The notes under the pieces are model-generated. The model was given only the letters and a program-made list of their open reading frames with translations. It was not told the origin of the DNA and did not search any database. This document shows positions 1 through 9,454 of a stretch of 64,000 nt of DNA, in pieces. Both the position numbers and the translations under genes were made by a program. The stretch comes from Botryobacter ruber (GTDB lineage: Bacteria > Bacteroidota > Bacteroidia > Cytophagales > Hymenobacteraceae). The stretch covers positions 1-64,000 of the forward strand of contig NZ_QCZK02000061.1 of assembly GCF_003347595.2 (NCBI RefSeq), read 5' to 3'. The first letter of the stretch is position 1; each line of letters begins with the position of its first letter.

Positions 1-180
1 ATCGCTTCTTAAAAGTTTGGTCGCTTCTAAGATACGCTACAACTCTACTTTTTAATCAAGCTATATCCCCTTCTTATATCCGTTGCAACAAAGTCGTTAC
101 ACAGGCCTGGGGCCGTGGCCCTGGTACAGGTAGCGGAGCATGCGCCACTGCGGCTCCAGTGCCCAGCTCCAACAGCAAAG

Positions 181-214
181 AGGGTCGGTGTAGTATGTTA
201 TCTCCACCGACCCT
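181..214. terminator. Inverted repeat, possible terminator
   Basis: Positions 181-190 pair perfectly with 205-214 (10 bp, 14-base loop). The plus-strand sequence after it is T-rich, so it may end a plus-strand transcript entering from the left; it also lies downstream of the minus-strand catalase gene. The rest of 1-279 shows no gene I can support. Confidence 0.4.
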
Positions 215-279
215 GCCTGTTGTTTGTTGCTTGTTCGTTTGCTTTCTTTATCACTTATAGGTACGCTGTTCGCCCTTTG

Positions 280-1224
280 CTACGGGCGCTTGTGCGGGTA
301 TTCGCACCATTGGTTTTCTCCGCTTGGCACGGCAGCTTTTACTTTTTTGCTGCGCTCCTTGCTCAGTTCCTTGTTCTTTTTCTCCACGTCTTTCAGAGTG
401 CGGTCGGTACCTGTTGGCTTGCTGTCGAGCATGCCGTTGGTGTCTACCACATGCTTGAACGGATCATCAATGTACTGCCAGGTTTCGCCCAAGCCCGGGC
501 TCTTGCCTTCGTTCCAGGGACCTTTGACATCGGCACCGTTCGACAGGTTAAAGTAGGTATTGCTGTAACGCGGGTCGCCCTGCAGCACCCCCGGCGGGAA
601 GTTTGGCTGAATCGATTCCAGCGCCGCCTCAAACATCTGGAAGTGCGCCACCTCGCGGGTCATCAGGAAACGGAGCGTTTCTTTTACATAGGGGTCGTCG
701 GTAAACTGCATCAGGTATTCGTACACAATTTTGGCACGCGACTCGGCCGCAATATTGGAGCGCAAATCAACTGTCGGGTCGCCGTTGGCCGTCACGTACG
801 AACCCGACCACGGCACGCCCTGGCTGTTGGTTACAGTTGGACCGCCGCCGCTCAGCACAAAAAACTGCGGGTTCATCATCGCGTTGTGAATGAAGTTTTC
901 CTTCTTGGCCTTGCCATCGAGCAGCTGCATAATCTCTGCCTCTTCCGCCGCATTTTTCAGCTCGCCATTTATCGGCCCCAGCAGCATCTGGATGGTAGCA
1001 CCCACAATTTCGAGGTGGCTGAATTCCTCGGTAGCAATATCCATGAGCAGATCATACTTATCCGGATGCGGCTGGCGCATGCCAAAAGCCTGCACAAAAT
1101 ACTGCATGGCTGCTTTTAATTCGCCGTTGGCTCCCCCGAACTGCTCCAGCAGCAGGCTGGCAAAAGCCGGGTCCGGCTTGGAGACACGGGCATTGAATTG
1201 TAACTCTTTTACGTGATAAAACAT
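280..1224 (-). CDS. Manganese (non-heme) catalase
   Basis: A 314-residue di-manganese catalase of the ferritin-like fold, which breaks hydrogen peroxide into water and oxygen, probably in the cytoplasm since no signal peptide is seen. The metal ligands fit the family pattern: E35, E67 and H70 (EEFSH), E161 and H194 (EVAHF); the E161-H194 spacing of 33 matches that between the last Glu and His ligands in the Thermus enzyme as I know it. The C-terminal tail after about residue 255 is Lys/Pro-rich and variable. The ATG at 1224 follows a strong AGGAGG ribosome site (mirror of 1225-1235). It is divergent from the copper ATPase gene, so an oxidative/metal stress link is plausible but inferred. Confidence 0.95.
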   Translation of the reverse strand: MFYHVKELQFNARVSKPDPAFASLLLEQFGGANGELKAAMQYFVQAFGMRQPHPDKYDLLMDIATEEFSHLEIVGATIQMLLGPINGELKNAAEEAEIMQLLDGKAKKENFIHNAMMNPQFFVLSGGGPTVTNSQGVPWSGSYVTANGDPTVDLRSNIAAESRAKIVYEYLMQFTDDPYVKETLRFLMTREVAHFQMFEAALESIQPNFPPGVLQGDPRYSNTYFNLSNGADVKGPWNEGKSPGLGETWQYIDDPFKHVVDTNGMLDSKPTGTDRTLKDVEKKNKELSKERSKKVKAAVPSGENQWCEYPHKRP

Positions 1225-1460
1225 GTTACCTCCTTTTTAAGTATTGTTTAAACTGTAGTTATTGAACGAACAGGCTGGCTATCGGTTTAGGTAACTTACC
1301 ATTTAGCAGAAACAGCAACCACGTATTTGGCAGTCTACTGTCGTAACGGCCCATCAGCTTTAAGAACCGGCAACCGTACCCGGTTTATCATCAAAAGCAT
1401 TTTTCATAGTACAAAAACAATTTCATTTAAAAAGCAGTAGCATAAAAGAGGGCTTTTGTC

Positions 1461-3584
1461 ATGAACCACGAACACCATCACCACCACAATGCAAAAGAGC
1501 AGGCGGAGCGAAAAGCAGGTAAGGTAGAGGAACGCCTGGAAGAGAAAACCCTGCACGGCCACACCGCCACCATGCACCAGGACACACGCCACCACCCGCC
1601 CCACGACGAACATGCCGGGCACGAAGCAGGCGGCCACCACGACCATCACCGCATGATGATCGAAGACTTCAAAAAACGCTTCTGGATTTCACTTGCGCTT
1701 TCTGTTCCCGTCATCGTCATCAGTCCCATGATCCAGGAGATACTGGGCTACACGCTCGACATCCCCTACCACATGTTCATCGCCTTCGCCCTCTCCAGTG
1801 TAATCTTTTTCTATGGCGGCTGGCCATTCCTGACGGGGCTGGTGGAGGAAGTGAAGAAAGGAACGCCGGGCATGATGACGCTGATCGGCGTAGCCATCAC
1901 CGTGGCCTACCTCTACAGTTCCGCCGTTGCCTTTGGCCTGAAGGGAATGGACTTTTTCTGGGAACTGGCAACCCTCATCGTGATCATGCTGCTGGGCCAC
2001 TGGATTGAAATGCGCTCCGTGCTGGGCGCATCGCGGGCGCTGGAACTGCTGGTAAGCATGATGCCCGACGAGGCGCAACTGCTGAAAGACGGGCAAACGG
2101 TGACGGTAAAAGTAGAGGAACTGCAACCCAACGACCTCATCCTGATCAGGCCCGGCGAAAAAGTACCCGCCGACGGGGTGGTGGCACAGGGCAGCAGTTA
2201 CCTGAACGAAAGCATGCTCACCGGCGAGAGCAAACCCGTACAGAAACAGCAGGACGACAAGGTTATCGGCGGCTCCATCAATGGTAACGGGTCGCTGCAG
2301 GTGCGCGTGACCAGCACGGGCAAAGACAGCTACCTGAACAAGGTGATTACGCTGGTGCAGGAGGCGCAGAAAACAAAATCGGAAACGCAACGCCTCGCCG
2401 ACCGTGCCGCCAAATGGCTCACCTACATCGCCCTGACCGCAGGCTTTGCCACACTCGCCGTCTGGCTGCTGCTCGGGCAGGAATTTGCCTTTGCCCTCGA
2501 ACGCATGGTTACCGTAATGGTTATTTCCTGTCCGCATGCGCTGGGGCTGGCCATTCCGCTGGTGGTGGCTATCTCTACAGCTGTGTCAGCTAACAACGGG
2601 CTGCTCATCCGCAACCGCACCGCCTTCGAAAACTCCCGCAAAATCACCACCATCATTTTCGACAAAACCGGTACCCTTACCCAGGGCTCGCACGAAATCG
2701 CCTCCGTGGTCACGTTTCGCAACACCATCGATGAGCGGGAGATGTTGCGGCTGGCGGCGGGCGTGGAGCAGAACTCCGAGCACTTTATTTCGCAGGGCAT
2801 CCTACGCCGGGTAAAAGCAGACGGCATACCCGTACCTGCCTCCGAAAACTTCAACTACCTGCCCGGCAAAGGTCTGGAAGGCACCGTGGAAGGCAAAGAC
2901 GTAAAAGTGGTCGGCCCCAATTACATCAGGGAATTCAACATACAGGTACCTGCCAGCGAGGCGGAAGAAGGAGTGGAAACGGTGGTGTACGTGCTCGTGG
3001 AAGGGCAGCCTGCCGGCTACATCACCATGCGCGACCAGATTCGGCCGGAGTCGGCCGGGGCCATTCGGGTGCTGAAGGATAACGGCATCAAAAACCTGCT
3101 GCTCACCGGCGACAACGAGCGTGTGGCCAGAAGCGTGAGCGACAAACTCGGCATGGACGGCTACCTGGCCAACGTGCTGCCGCACCAGAAACAGGAAAAG
3201 GTAAAGGAACTGCAGGCGCAGCACGAGTTTGTGGCCATGACCGGCGACGGCGTAAACGATGCTCCCGCCCTGGCCCAGGCCAATGTGGGCATCGCCGTTG
3301 GCTCGGGTACCGACGTAGCCGCCGAAACCGCTGACATTATCCTGGTGAACAGCAACCCGCAGGACATCGCTTCGCTCATCCTCTTTGGAAAAGCAACGTA
3401 CAAAAAGATGATACAGAACCTGATCTGGGCCACCGCCTACAACGTCGTCGCCCTGCCCCTGGCCGCCGGCGTGCTGTATAAGCAGGGCATTGTGGTTTCG
3501 CCTGCCATTGGCGCTGCCCTGATGAGCCTGAGCACCGTAATTGTAGCCATCAATGCACAACTCCTACGAAGACAAATAAAATAA
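1461..3584 (+). CDS. copB: Copper-transporting P1B-type ATPase (CopB class)
   Basis: A 707-residue heavy-metal P-type ATPase of the inner membrane. Residues 1-64 form a His-rich cytoplasmic metal-binding head in place of Cys-type MXCXXC domains. The actuator loop has TGES (254-257); the membrane metal site is CPH (357-359), the CopB/P1B-3 signature for Cu(II)/Cu(I)/Ag(I); the phosphorylated Asp is D401 in DKTGTLT; the hinge is TGDGVND (594-600). Oddly, the nucleotide-domain His-Pro dipeptide reads His-Phe (SEHFIS, H441-F442). The ATG at 1461 follows a GAGGG-like ribosome site. A Met-rich lipoprotein gene follows after 17 bp, probably in the same operon, supporting copper export. Confidence 0.95.
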   Translation: MNHEHHHHHNAKEQAERKAGKVEERLEEKTLHGHTATMHQDTRHHPPHDEHAGHEAGGHHDHHRMMIEDFKKRFWISLALSVPVIVISPMIQEILGYTLDIPYHMFIAFALSSVIFFYGGWPFLTGLVEEVKKGTPGMMTLIGVAITVAYLYSSAVAFGLKGMDFFWELATLIVIMLLGHWIEMRSVLGASRALELLVSMMPDEAQLLKDGQTVTVKVEELQPNDLILIRPGEKVPADGVVAQGSSYLNESMLTGESKPVQKQQDDKVIGGSINGNGSLQVRVTSTGKDSYLNKVITLVQEAQKTKSETQRLADRAAKWLTYIALTAGFATLAVWLLLGQEFAFALERMVTVMVISCPHALGLAIPLVVAISTAVSANNGLLIRNRTAFENSRKITTIIFDKTGTLTQGSHEIASVVTFRNTIDEREMLRLAAGVEQNSEHFISQGILRRVKADGIPVPASENFNYLPGKGLEGTVEGKDVKVVGPNYIREFNIQVPASEAEEGVETVVYVLVEGQPAGYITMRDQIRPESAGAIRVLKDNGIKNLLLTGDNERVARSVSDKLGMDGYLANVLPHQKQEKVKELQAQHEFVAMTGDGVNDAPALAQANVGIAVGSGTDVAAETADIILVNSNPQDIASLILFGKATYKKMIQNLIWATAYNVVALPLAAGVLYKQGIVVSPAIGAALMSLSTVIVAINAQLLRRQIK

Positions 3585-3601
3585 CCTAAACCTGATAAGC
3601 T

Positions 3602-4087
3602 ATGAAAAACTCCTTTTTAACCGCTGCCATCCTGCTTCTGCTGGCAGCAACAGCCTGCCAGCGCGAGGCAACCGTACAGGAAGTAATGGACTCCGAGGCC
3701 AAACGCCAGGAGGTGTACAGCATGATTATGGAAAACCCGGAAATGCGCCAGGAAATGATGCAGACCATGAAAGATCACCCGCAGGGCGGTATGATGATGG
3801 GCGGCGGCATGATGGGCCGTGGGCACATGATGGGCGACAGCGCCGGCATGATGATGGGCGATACAGCCATGATGGGCGGCATGAACCAGCAGCAGATGCA
3901 CAACATGATGCAGAAAATGATGACTGCCTGCGCCCAGGATTCCGCCAACTGCAACATGATGTCGCAGATGATGATGGGCCACCGCCAGATGATGCAGAAC
4001 ATGATGCAGCACATGCGCCAGCAAGGCATGATGGACGATGCCTGTTATCAGAAAATGATGAGCAACATGAACAAAATGCAGAAGTAA
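3602..4087 (+). CDS. Met-rich small lipoprotein, putative copper binder
   Basis: A 161-residue protein with a lipoprotein signal peptide: hydrophobic segment 6-18 and lipobox LAATAC, with C19 the lipidation site. The mature protein is packed with MM and MMM runs, Gly and His (about residues 55-160) plus three Cys, and has no recognisable enzyme domain. Met-rich stretches commonly bind Cu(I) or Ag(I). Sitting 17 bp behind the CopB ATPase, it is probably a periplasmic or outer-membrane copper sponge or carrier. I know no established gene name; the function is inferred from composition and position. Confidence 0.8.
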   Translation: MKNSFLTAAILLLLAATACQREATVQEVMDSEAKRQEVYSMIMENPEMRQEMMQTMKDHPQGGMMMGGGMMGRGHMMGDSAGMMMGDTAMMGGMNQQQMHNMMQKMMTACAQDSANCNMMSQMMMGHRQMMQNMMQHMRQQGMMDDACYQKMMSNMNKMQK

Positions 4088-4110
4088 ACCTCCTAATATT
4101 CTACTTGTTT

Positions 4111-4380
4111 ATGACCAATGTAAGCACAGACCATCCCGCCGGCATACCCTATATAGAATTAACGGATGAAGGACGAAAAATTTCGTTTCGGAAGGACTGC
4201 CTCGGGGAGCTCAAAATATTACGAAAGGTAAACGAAAGCGATTGGGAAACGCTCATCCAGCGGACAAATCCGCCTTATGTTGACCAGGAAGCTTTTCCGC
4301 GTGGAACAAAACTGACCTATGCCATCGAACTGGAACTGCACAACGAAAAAAAGGAGTACGAACTGGAGGTAAGGCTTTGA
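4111..4380 (+). CDS. Hypothetical small protein
   Basis: An 89-residue protein starting at ATG 4111; a TTG two codons upstream (4105) is an alternative start. No signal peptide, membrane segment or motif that I recognise. The C-terminal half alternates charged and hydrophobic residues in a beta-strand-like way. It starts 23 bp after the Met-rich lipoprotein gene and is probably co-transcribed with it. Function unknown. Confidence 0.6.
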   Translation: MTNVSTDHPAGIPYIELTDEGRKISFRKDCLGELKILRKVNESDWETLIQRTNPPYVDQEAFPRGTKLTYAIELELHNEKKEYELEVRL

Positions 4381-4438
4381 TGAAAAAACTTTAATTTCTG
4401 GTTTCTGAGCTGCTGCCAGGGGTTCTGAAAAGTCTGCT

Positions 4439-4490
4439 GCACCTGCCACCACAGCCACTGCTGCTGCACTGAGGCTATGGTGGCAGGTGC
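4439..4490. repeat. Dispersed palindromic repeat, two-arm copy
   Basis: Arms 4439-4456 and 4473-4490 pair over 18 bp with one mismatch. The left arm carries the family core CTGCCACCAYAGCCNCTGC. It fills the gap between the small hypothetical gene and the FNT transporter gene. No T-run follows, so it is not an ordinary intrinsic terminator. Confidence 0.8.
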
Positions 4491-4577
4491 CACAGGAATG
4501 GACAGCGCTTTAGAATAACTGACAGGAGCTCAAATGGAATTTTAAAAAATGAAGCGAAAGAGCAGGAACATATAGGT

Positions 4578-5411
4578 ATGGCAGAGAAAAAAGATGCTTT
4601 TGCCCATGAACAGGTAAAAGAAACAGGCAACTCCCCTTCTGCCCAGGATATTCACGATGCCATTTACAAAGAGGCCGAATCAGAACTGGAACGCCCCACG
4701 TTTAACCTCTTCTGGTCCGGCCTGGCAGCAGGCTTGTCTATGAGTTTATCCATGATTGTGGAAGGTGTGCTGGAGGCTTACCTGCCTGAGGCGGAGTGGA
4801 CGGTGCTGGTTTCCAGCTTCGGATACAGCATGGGCTTTGTGATTGTTATACTTGGAAAGCAGCAACTGTTCACGGAGAACACACTTACCCCCATCCTGCC
4901 GCTCCTGCACCACAAAACCCTGAAGAAGTTCTGGAATGTGATGCGGCTGTGGGGAATAGTGCTGCTTGCCAACCTGCTGGGAACCTGGTTTGTCGCCTTA
5001 GCCGTAGCGCATACGTCGGCTTTTAGCCCGCATGTGCTGGAAACATTTGCAAAGCTGGGGCATGAGGCCATGGAGCCTGGCTTTGGCACTGTCATGCTGC
5101 GGGGCGTGTTTGCCGGCTGGCTCATTGCCCTGATGGTCTGGCTGCTGCCTTTCGCCGGAACAGCCCGCGTCTGGATTATTATTTTAGTCACCTACGTAGT
5201 TGCCATTGGTCACTTCAGCCACGTAATCGCTGGCTCTATGGAAACCTTCACCCTTGCGGCTATGGATGAAACCTCCTGGGTTAACGTGTTCCTGCATTAC
5301 ACCTTTCCATCCCTGATCGGGAACATACTGGGCGGCGTGGTTCTGGTGGCGGCTATTAACCATGCGCAGATTATGGCAGGTAAGAAAGAAAAGTCGCATA
5401 CACAGGCTTAG
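4578..5411 (+). CDS. Formate/nitrite transporter (FNT) family channel
   Basis: A 277-residue inner-membrane protein of the FNT family, which moves small anions such as formate or nitrite. After a soluble, charged head of about 45 residues there are six hydrophobic segments. Family-like stretches include the broken-helix region LFTENTLTPILPLL and the second half-repeat region around GHFSHVIAGSME. The long acidic N-terminus resembles the YfdC-like branch more than FocA/NirC, so the substrate is unclear. It ends convergently with the SHOCT gene, overlapping it by 4 bp. Confidence 0.85.
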   Translation: MAEKKDAFAHEQVKETGNSPSAQDIHDAIYKEAESELERPTFNLFWSGLAAGLSMSLSMIVEGVLEAYLPEAEWTVLVSSFGYSMGFVIVILGKQQLFTENTLTPILPLLHHKTLKKFWNVMRLWGIVLLANLLGTWFVALAVAHTSAFSPHVLETFAKLGHEAMEPGFGTVMLRGVFAGWLIALMVWLLPFAGTARVWIIILVTYVVAIGHFSHVIAGSMETFTLAAMDETSWVNVFLHYTFPSLIGNILGGVVLVAAINHAQIMAGKKEKSHTQA

Positions 5412-5629
5412 TTTCCTTTTTCCAGTTCCCTTTTCCTTAAATGATACTCTTCCGTGTCTATTTCTCCTGCGGCATATCTTCGTTTAAGTATGTCAAGAGG
5501 CGTTTCCTTGGTTGTATGTTTATTCCGGATGTACCAGACCCCGACAAAAAAGATGATGATAAAAAAAATGAACCAGAATATCCACCAGAATGCATGCATT
5601 GCCCAAAAATCATCGTCCATGTGCCACAT
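5408..5629 (-). CDS. Small membrane protein with SHOCT domain
   Basis: A 73-residue protein from ATG 5629; a GTG at 5650 would add seven residues, but GAGAG just upstream favours the ATG. Residues about 9-35 are one Trp/Phe/Ile-rich membrane helix. The end (LDILKRRYAAGEIDTEEYHLRKREL) is split here as LDILKRRYAAGEI then DTEEYHLRKREL and is the SHOCT short C-terminal domain, probably an interaction module. It lies 85 bp downstream of the K+ channel gene on the same strand, so they may be co-transcribed. Its stop overlaps the end of the FNT gene. Confidence 0.75.
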   Translation of the reverse strand: MWHMDDDFWAMHAFWWIFWFIFFIIIFFVGVWYIRNKHTTKETPLDILKRRYAAGEIDTEEYHLRKRELEKGN

Positions 5630-5714
5630 AACGCTCTCGTTTGTTTTCACACTTTTTTACGATTTTAAAAGGCAGTCAGGTAAACGAGCTGAGTAATTTA
5701 TTCTAACAGGTGTC

Positions 5715-6722
5715 CTACTCCGCAGGATGGTAAACCTGTGCCCACGTCCAGCCGTCTTTCTCCAGCAGCGCTGTAAGAAGTTTCCGGCGTTCCTTCAGTT
5801 CTTGCGCAAATACCTGCTTTACATTTTCCGTACTTTCCCGGAACAATCCCTGCCTGTCTAGTTCCCCAAGGTCTGGAGCCGGGGCATCTGCATGGGCTGT
5901 TGCATCTTGCAGAAAACTCTCCTGCATCGTTTCCAGGAACGTATCCAGGGTTGTTTGCAGCATCTCCATTTTTAGCTTATCCTGCTCAGCAGCAAACCTG
6001 AGCAGGTGGTACGCTTCATCAAGCAGCACAATAGCCGGAGCAACCGTCAGCTTCACCTGGTTGTTGTGGAAGTAGTGAATAACCGGGTAAGCGTGGTGGT
6101 TCAGGGTGTGCTGTATAAGCATCTGGCACAGGTCCGGTACGTTGTCGAAAAAGCTTGAAAAATCTTTCCCGTTCCAGCTGTTGAGCAGGAGCTGCTGCGG
6201 TGTGCGGCCCATGCCGCTGATGTACAAACTCAGCTTACTCTGCAAGCCCACAGCAGAGAGTACGGGCACAAAATAGGTAATAGAAGCGGTTATAAAGGCC
6301 AGTCCGGAGAAAGCCGCCAGGCTGGTAACGATGCGCCAGGCATCTGTGGTGGCTATGTAATCGCCAACGCCCAGCGTAGAGAGCGTGAAACCGGCGTAGT
6401 ACAACTTTTCCAGCGGGGTAGTAACGGCAAGGGTACTGCTGTTTACAACGGAGTCTGTGTCGGAAAGCAACAGCAGAAACAAACCCGACCATAGGCCGAT
6501 TACCCAGACCAGAAGTATGGAAATCAGCACAGCAGGGCCAGCATAGCTAAGCAGCGCCGACTTACCGTTTTTTCCTGAAACAACAAAGAACAGCTTCCAC
6601 ACTCCTTTAGAAACAACTTTCGTAATTCTTCCGCCACCATTCGACGAGAAGGTAGTTTTAATAAGGTCGGATACGGTTACCAGAAAAAGTACTATCCCGG
6701 AAATGAAGTACAGGTAGTTCAT
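5715..6722 (-). CDS. Potassium channel family protein (two-TM pore)
   Basis: A 335-residue inner-membrane channel. A short N-terminal helix (2-18) is followed by a pore unit: an outer helix at about 62-86, a pore loop with selectivity filter TLGVGD (116-121), and an inner helix at about 127-150. The filter matches the K+ channel TxGxGD motif. The cytoplasmic C-terminal 180 residues are helical and charged and show no RCK/TrkA-N motif that I can see, so gating is unknown. The SHOCT membrane protein gene lies immediately downstream on the same strand. Confidence 0.85.
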   Translation of the reverse strand: MNYLYFISGIVLFLVTVSDLIKTTFSSNGGGRITKVVSKGVWKLFFVVSGKNGKSALLSYAGPAVLISILLVWVIGLWSGLFLLLLSDTDSVVNSSTLAVTTPLEKLYYAGFTLSTLGVGDYIATTDAWRIVTSLAAFSGLAFITASITYFVPVLSAVGLQSKLSLYISGMGRTPQQLLLNSWNGKDFSSFFDNVPDLCQMLIQHTLNHHAYPVIHYFHNNQVKLTVAPAIVLLDEAYHLLRFAAEQDKLKMEMLQTTLDTFLETMQESFLQDATAHADAPAPDLGELDRQGLFRESTENVKQVFAQELKERRKLLTALLEKDGWTWAQVYHPAE

Positions 6723-6947
6723 AGCAGGCAGCTTTGTTTCTGACAGGTAAACGGAGAATAAGGCTGTGGAGTTGGAAACACTGCCTGCAGGCTGTAGTTC
6801 TTACCTGCTGCAATCCCCTCTAATTTTCCAGTTCCAATAAAGAAGTCACAGATACAACACTGGCTTCTGTTTACAAGTATAACACTGTGAACATACCCGC
6901 AGGCAGCTGAAGCGTTGCAGAACTACCTGCTGTAAAAATGACTAAAA

Positions 6948-9425
6948 GTGACACCAGAAGCTACTACTTTGAAAAGAACGTATTCATACATCCTGTTCCT
7001 GCTCACATTTTTTTTATGTTTTCCTGAAGCTGTCTGCGCCCAGGCCGACACCGTAGTGTACCACCTGACCATCGACCAGCAGCAAGTAACCATAGCCGGG
7101 AAATCGAGCAGCGGCATGACCATCAACAACACCATCCCCGGACCAACTCTGCGCTTTACAGTGGGCGATTACGCTCAAATATATGTTACCAACAAGATGC
7201 CCGTAGAAACCTCGATACACTGGCATGGCATCTTGCTGCCCAACTTTTTTGACGGCGTGCCTTACCTGACCACCCCGCCCGTAGAGCCCGGCACCACATT
7301 TAAATACGAGTTCCCGATAAAGCAGACCGGCACCTACTGGTACCACTCCCACACCGGCCTGCAGGAGCAGTCGGGGGTGTACGGTTCTATTGTGATTGAG
7401 CCAAAGGAAAAGCGCCTGGCATACGATACCGACCTGGTGCTGGTACTCTCCGACTGGACGTTTGAAAAGCCGAAAAATGTGCTTAAAACACTGAAACGTG
7501 GCCTGGAAATTTACGATATACAAAAAGGCACTTCCGTTCCGCTGAACCGCGTTATTGCCCGGGGAGCCCTGGGCGCACAGCTCAACTTCTGGAAACAGCG
7601 CATGGAGGGAGCAGACATCGCAGATGTTTACTATCCTGCTTTTCTTACCAACGGGCAGCCGGTGCGGGAGTACCCGGAGTTCAGGCCCGGGCAGCGGGTA
7701 CGGCTGCGCGTGATTAACGCCGCCGCCTCCAGCCAGTTCTGGCTGACCTTTGGCGGCGCTCCCCCGCTGCTGGTTGCCGCCGACGGCCCCGACGTGGTGC
7801 CGGTAGCGCACAGCAAAACCTTTATCGCAGTAGCCGAAACCTACGATTTCCTGGTAACCATTCCGCACCATGGGAAAATAGAAATGCGGGCCACCGCCCA
7901 GGATGGCTCCGGCCATACCTCCGCCTTCCTGGGGCAGGGACCTGTGCTTGCGGCGCCTGAAATTCCCCGTCCCGATAAAATTGCCATGATGCAGCAGATG
8001 GCAGCCATGAAGATGAAAATGGGCGCCCCCGCCACAAAATTCAACCCCAGCGAAGAGGAACCTTACGAAATGATGAAAAAGTGGGGCATGCAGATGGAGG
8101 AAGGCATGCAAATGGACCACGGCCAGGAGATGGAACACCAGGAAATGCCGCAGCAAAAAGAGTCGCAGCCCATGCACCAGCACGAAATGGACATGAAGCA
8201 GGATACGGCCAAGGGCAAAATGGACCATTCCATGCACGGCACGGAAATGCATAAAGACACCGCCGCTGGCATGGAAATGGACCACGCTAAGATGGACCAC
8301 AGCAAACATGGTAAAGCGGCTGATGCCATGCAGATGAACCAACCGGAGGCCAGAAAGGGAATCGGGATGCAGCACGAAGGCATGCCGGGCATGGCGATGT
8401 TTTCGGAATTCAACTACGACTACCTGAAAGCCCCGGAACCCACCGACTTCCAAGCCGATAAGCCTGTACGCGAAATCCTGCTGAACCTGACCGGCAACAT
8501 GGTGCGCTACATCTGGAGCATGAACGGAATCCCGCTGAAAGAAGCCGACAAAATAAAAATCAACCAGGGCAAAGTTACCCGCATTACCCTCAACAACCTG
8601 ACCATGATGCACCACCCGATGCACCTGCACGGCCACTTCTTCCGGGTCATCAACGAACACGGGGAATACTCGCCGCTCAAACATACCGTGAATGTGGCGC
8701 CCATGCAGAAAGTCGTTATCGAGTTTGATGCCAACGAGTACGGCGACTGGTTTTTCCATTGCCACATCCTCTACCACCTCGATGCCGGCATGGCCCGCAT
8801 CTTCAGCTACGATACGCCCCGCGACCCCAGGCTGAAAGGATACCCGCTCAACATCCTGACAAACAAGAGCAATCATTTCTTCTTTTGGGGTGCCGTGGAC
8901 GCTGCCTCTCATATGGGTGAGACAAGGATGGTGTTGTCGAATTTGCGCAACCAGTTTGTCCTGACCACCGAGTATGGCTGGAACAAGAACCTGGAGGCGG
9001 AGCTTACCTACGGCAGGTTCCTGTATGACTACCTGAATGTGTTTGCCGGCGTAAACGTGGAAAACGAAGGGGAAGACAGCCTCGATGAGATTGAAACCAC
9101 CGCCATTGCCGGTATCCGCTACCTGACGCCCTACATGTTCAACCTCGATGTGCGGCTCGACAACAAGCTTCGTCCGCAGGTCAGCCTGAGCCGGGAAGTG
9201 CTGATTTTCCCCCGCACCTTTTTGTTTGGCGAGTACGAGTACCAGGCCGACTTCGGCTGGGTAACCGATTTTGCCCCGGAAGAAGGTACCGGCAAAACAG
9301 ACAACTACCGCAGCGAAAAAACCTGGAACCTCGGGCTGGAATACCTGGTGTCCAAAACCTTCTCGCTGATGGGCAGCTACGACAACCGCTTCGGGGCAGG
9401 CGGAGGCTTAACCGTGCGGTTTTAG
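6948..9425 (+). CDS. Multicopper oxidase fused to PcoB-like outer-membrane barrel
   Basis: An exported copper oxidase (Cu(I) detoxification is the usual role of CopA/PcoA relatives). The signal peptide is about 10-32. All four copper motifs are present: HWH (91-93), HSH (133-135), HHPMHLHGH (555-563) and HCHILYH (604-610). A Met/His-rich insertion covers about 345-485 with repeated MDH and MQM units. After the cupredoxin part, residues about 640-825 look like the copper-resistance barrel PcoB/CopB (LTPYMFNLD; alternating strands; terminal Phe). The start is uncertain: GTG 6948 or TTG 6969, the latter giving a tidier signal peptide and an AGAAG upstream. At 825 residues it is well above the roughly 600 usual for CopA. 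Confidence 0.88.
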   Translation: MTPEATTLKRTYSYILFLLTFFLCFPEAVCAQADTVVYHLTIDQQQVTIAGKSSSGMTINNTIPGPTLRFTVGDYAQIYVTNKMPVETSIHWHGILLPNFFDGVPYLTTPPVEPGTTFKYEFPIKQTGTYWYHSHTGLQEQSGVYGSIVIEPKEKRLAYDTDLVLVLSDWTFEKPKNVLKTLKRGLEIYDIQKGTSVPLNRVIARGALGAQLNFWKQRMEGADIADVYYPAFLTNGQPVREYPEFRPGQRVRLRVINAAASSQFWLTFGGAPPLLVAADGPDVVPVAHSKTFIAVAETYDFLVTIPHHGKIEMRATAQDGSGHTSAFLGQGPVLAAPEIPRPDKIAMMQQMAAMKMKMGAPATKFNPSEEEPYEMMKKWGMQMEEGMQMDHGQEMEHQEMPQQKESQPMHQHEMDMKQDTAKGKMDHSMHGTEMHKDTAAGMEMDHAKMDHSKHGKAADAMQMNQPEARKGIGMQHEGMPGMAMFSEFNYDYLKAPEPTDFQADKPVREILLNLTGNMVRYIWSMNGIPLKEADKIKINQGKVTRITLNNLTMMHHPMHLHGHFFRVINEHGEYSPLKHTVNVAPMQKVVIEFDANEYGDWFFHCHILYHLDAGMARIFSYDTPRDPRLKGYPLNILTNKSNHFFFWGAVDAASHMGETRMVLSNLRNQFVLTTEYGWNKNLEAELTYGRFLYDYLNVFAGVNVENEGEDSLDEIETTAIAGIRYLTPYMFNLDVRLDNKLRPQVSLSREVLIFPRTFLFGEYEYQADFGWVTDFAPEEGTGKTDNYRSEKTWNLGLEYLVSKTFSLMGSYDNRFGAGGGLTVRF

Positions 9426-9454
9426 CCGCACTTCTATCCTTCGGAATAAAAATA

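Noticed and set aside
7014..8912. Long minus-strand open frame of 632 codons opposite the multicopper oxidase
   Set aside because: His/Val-rich translation mirrors the Met/His-rich codons of the real gene; no ribosome site and no family resemblance.
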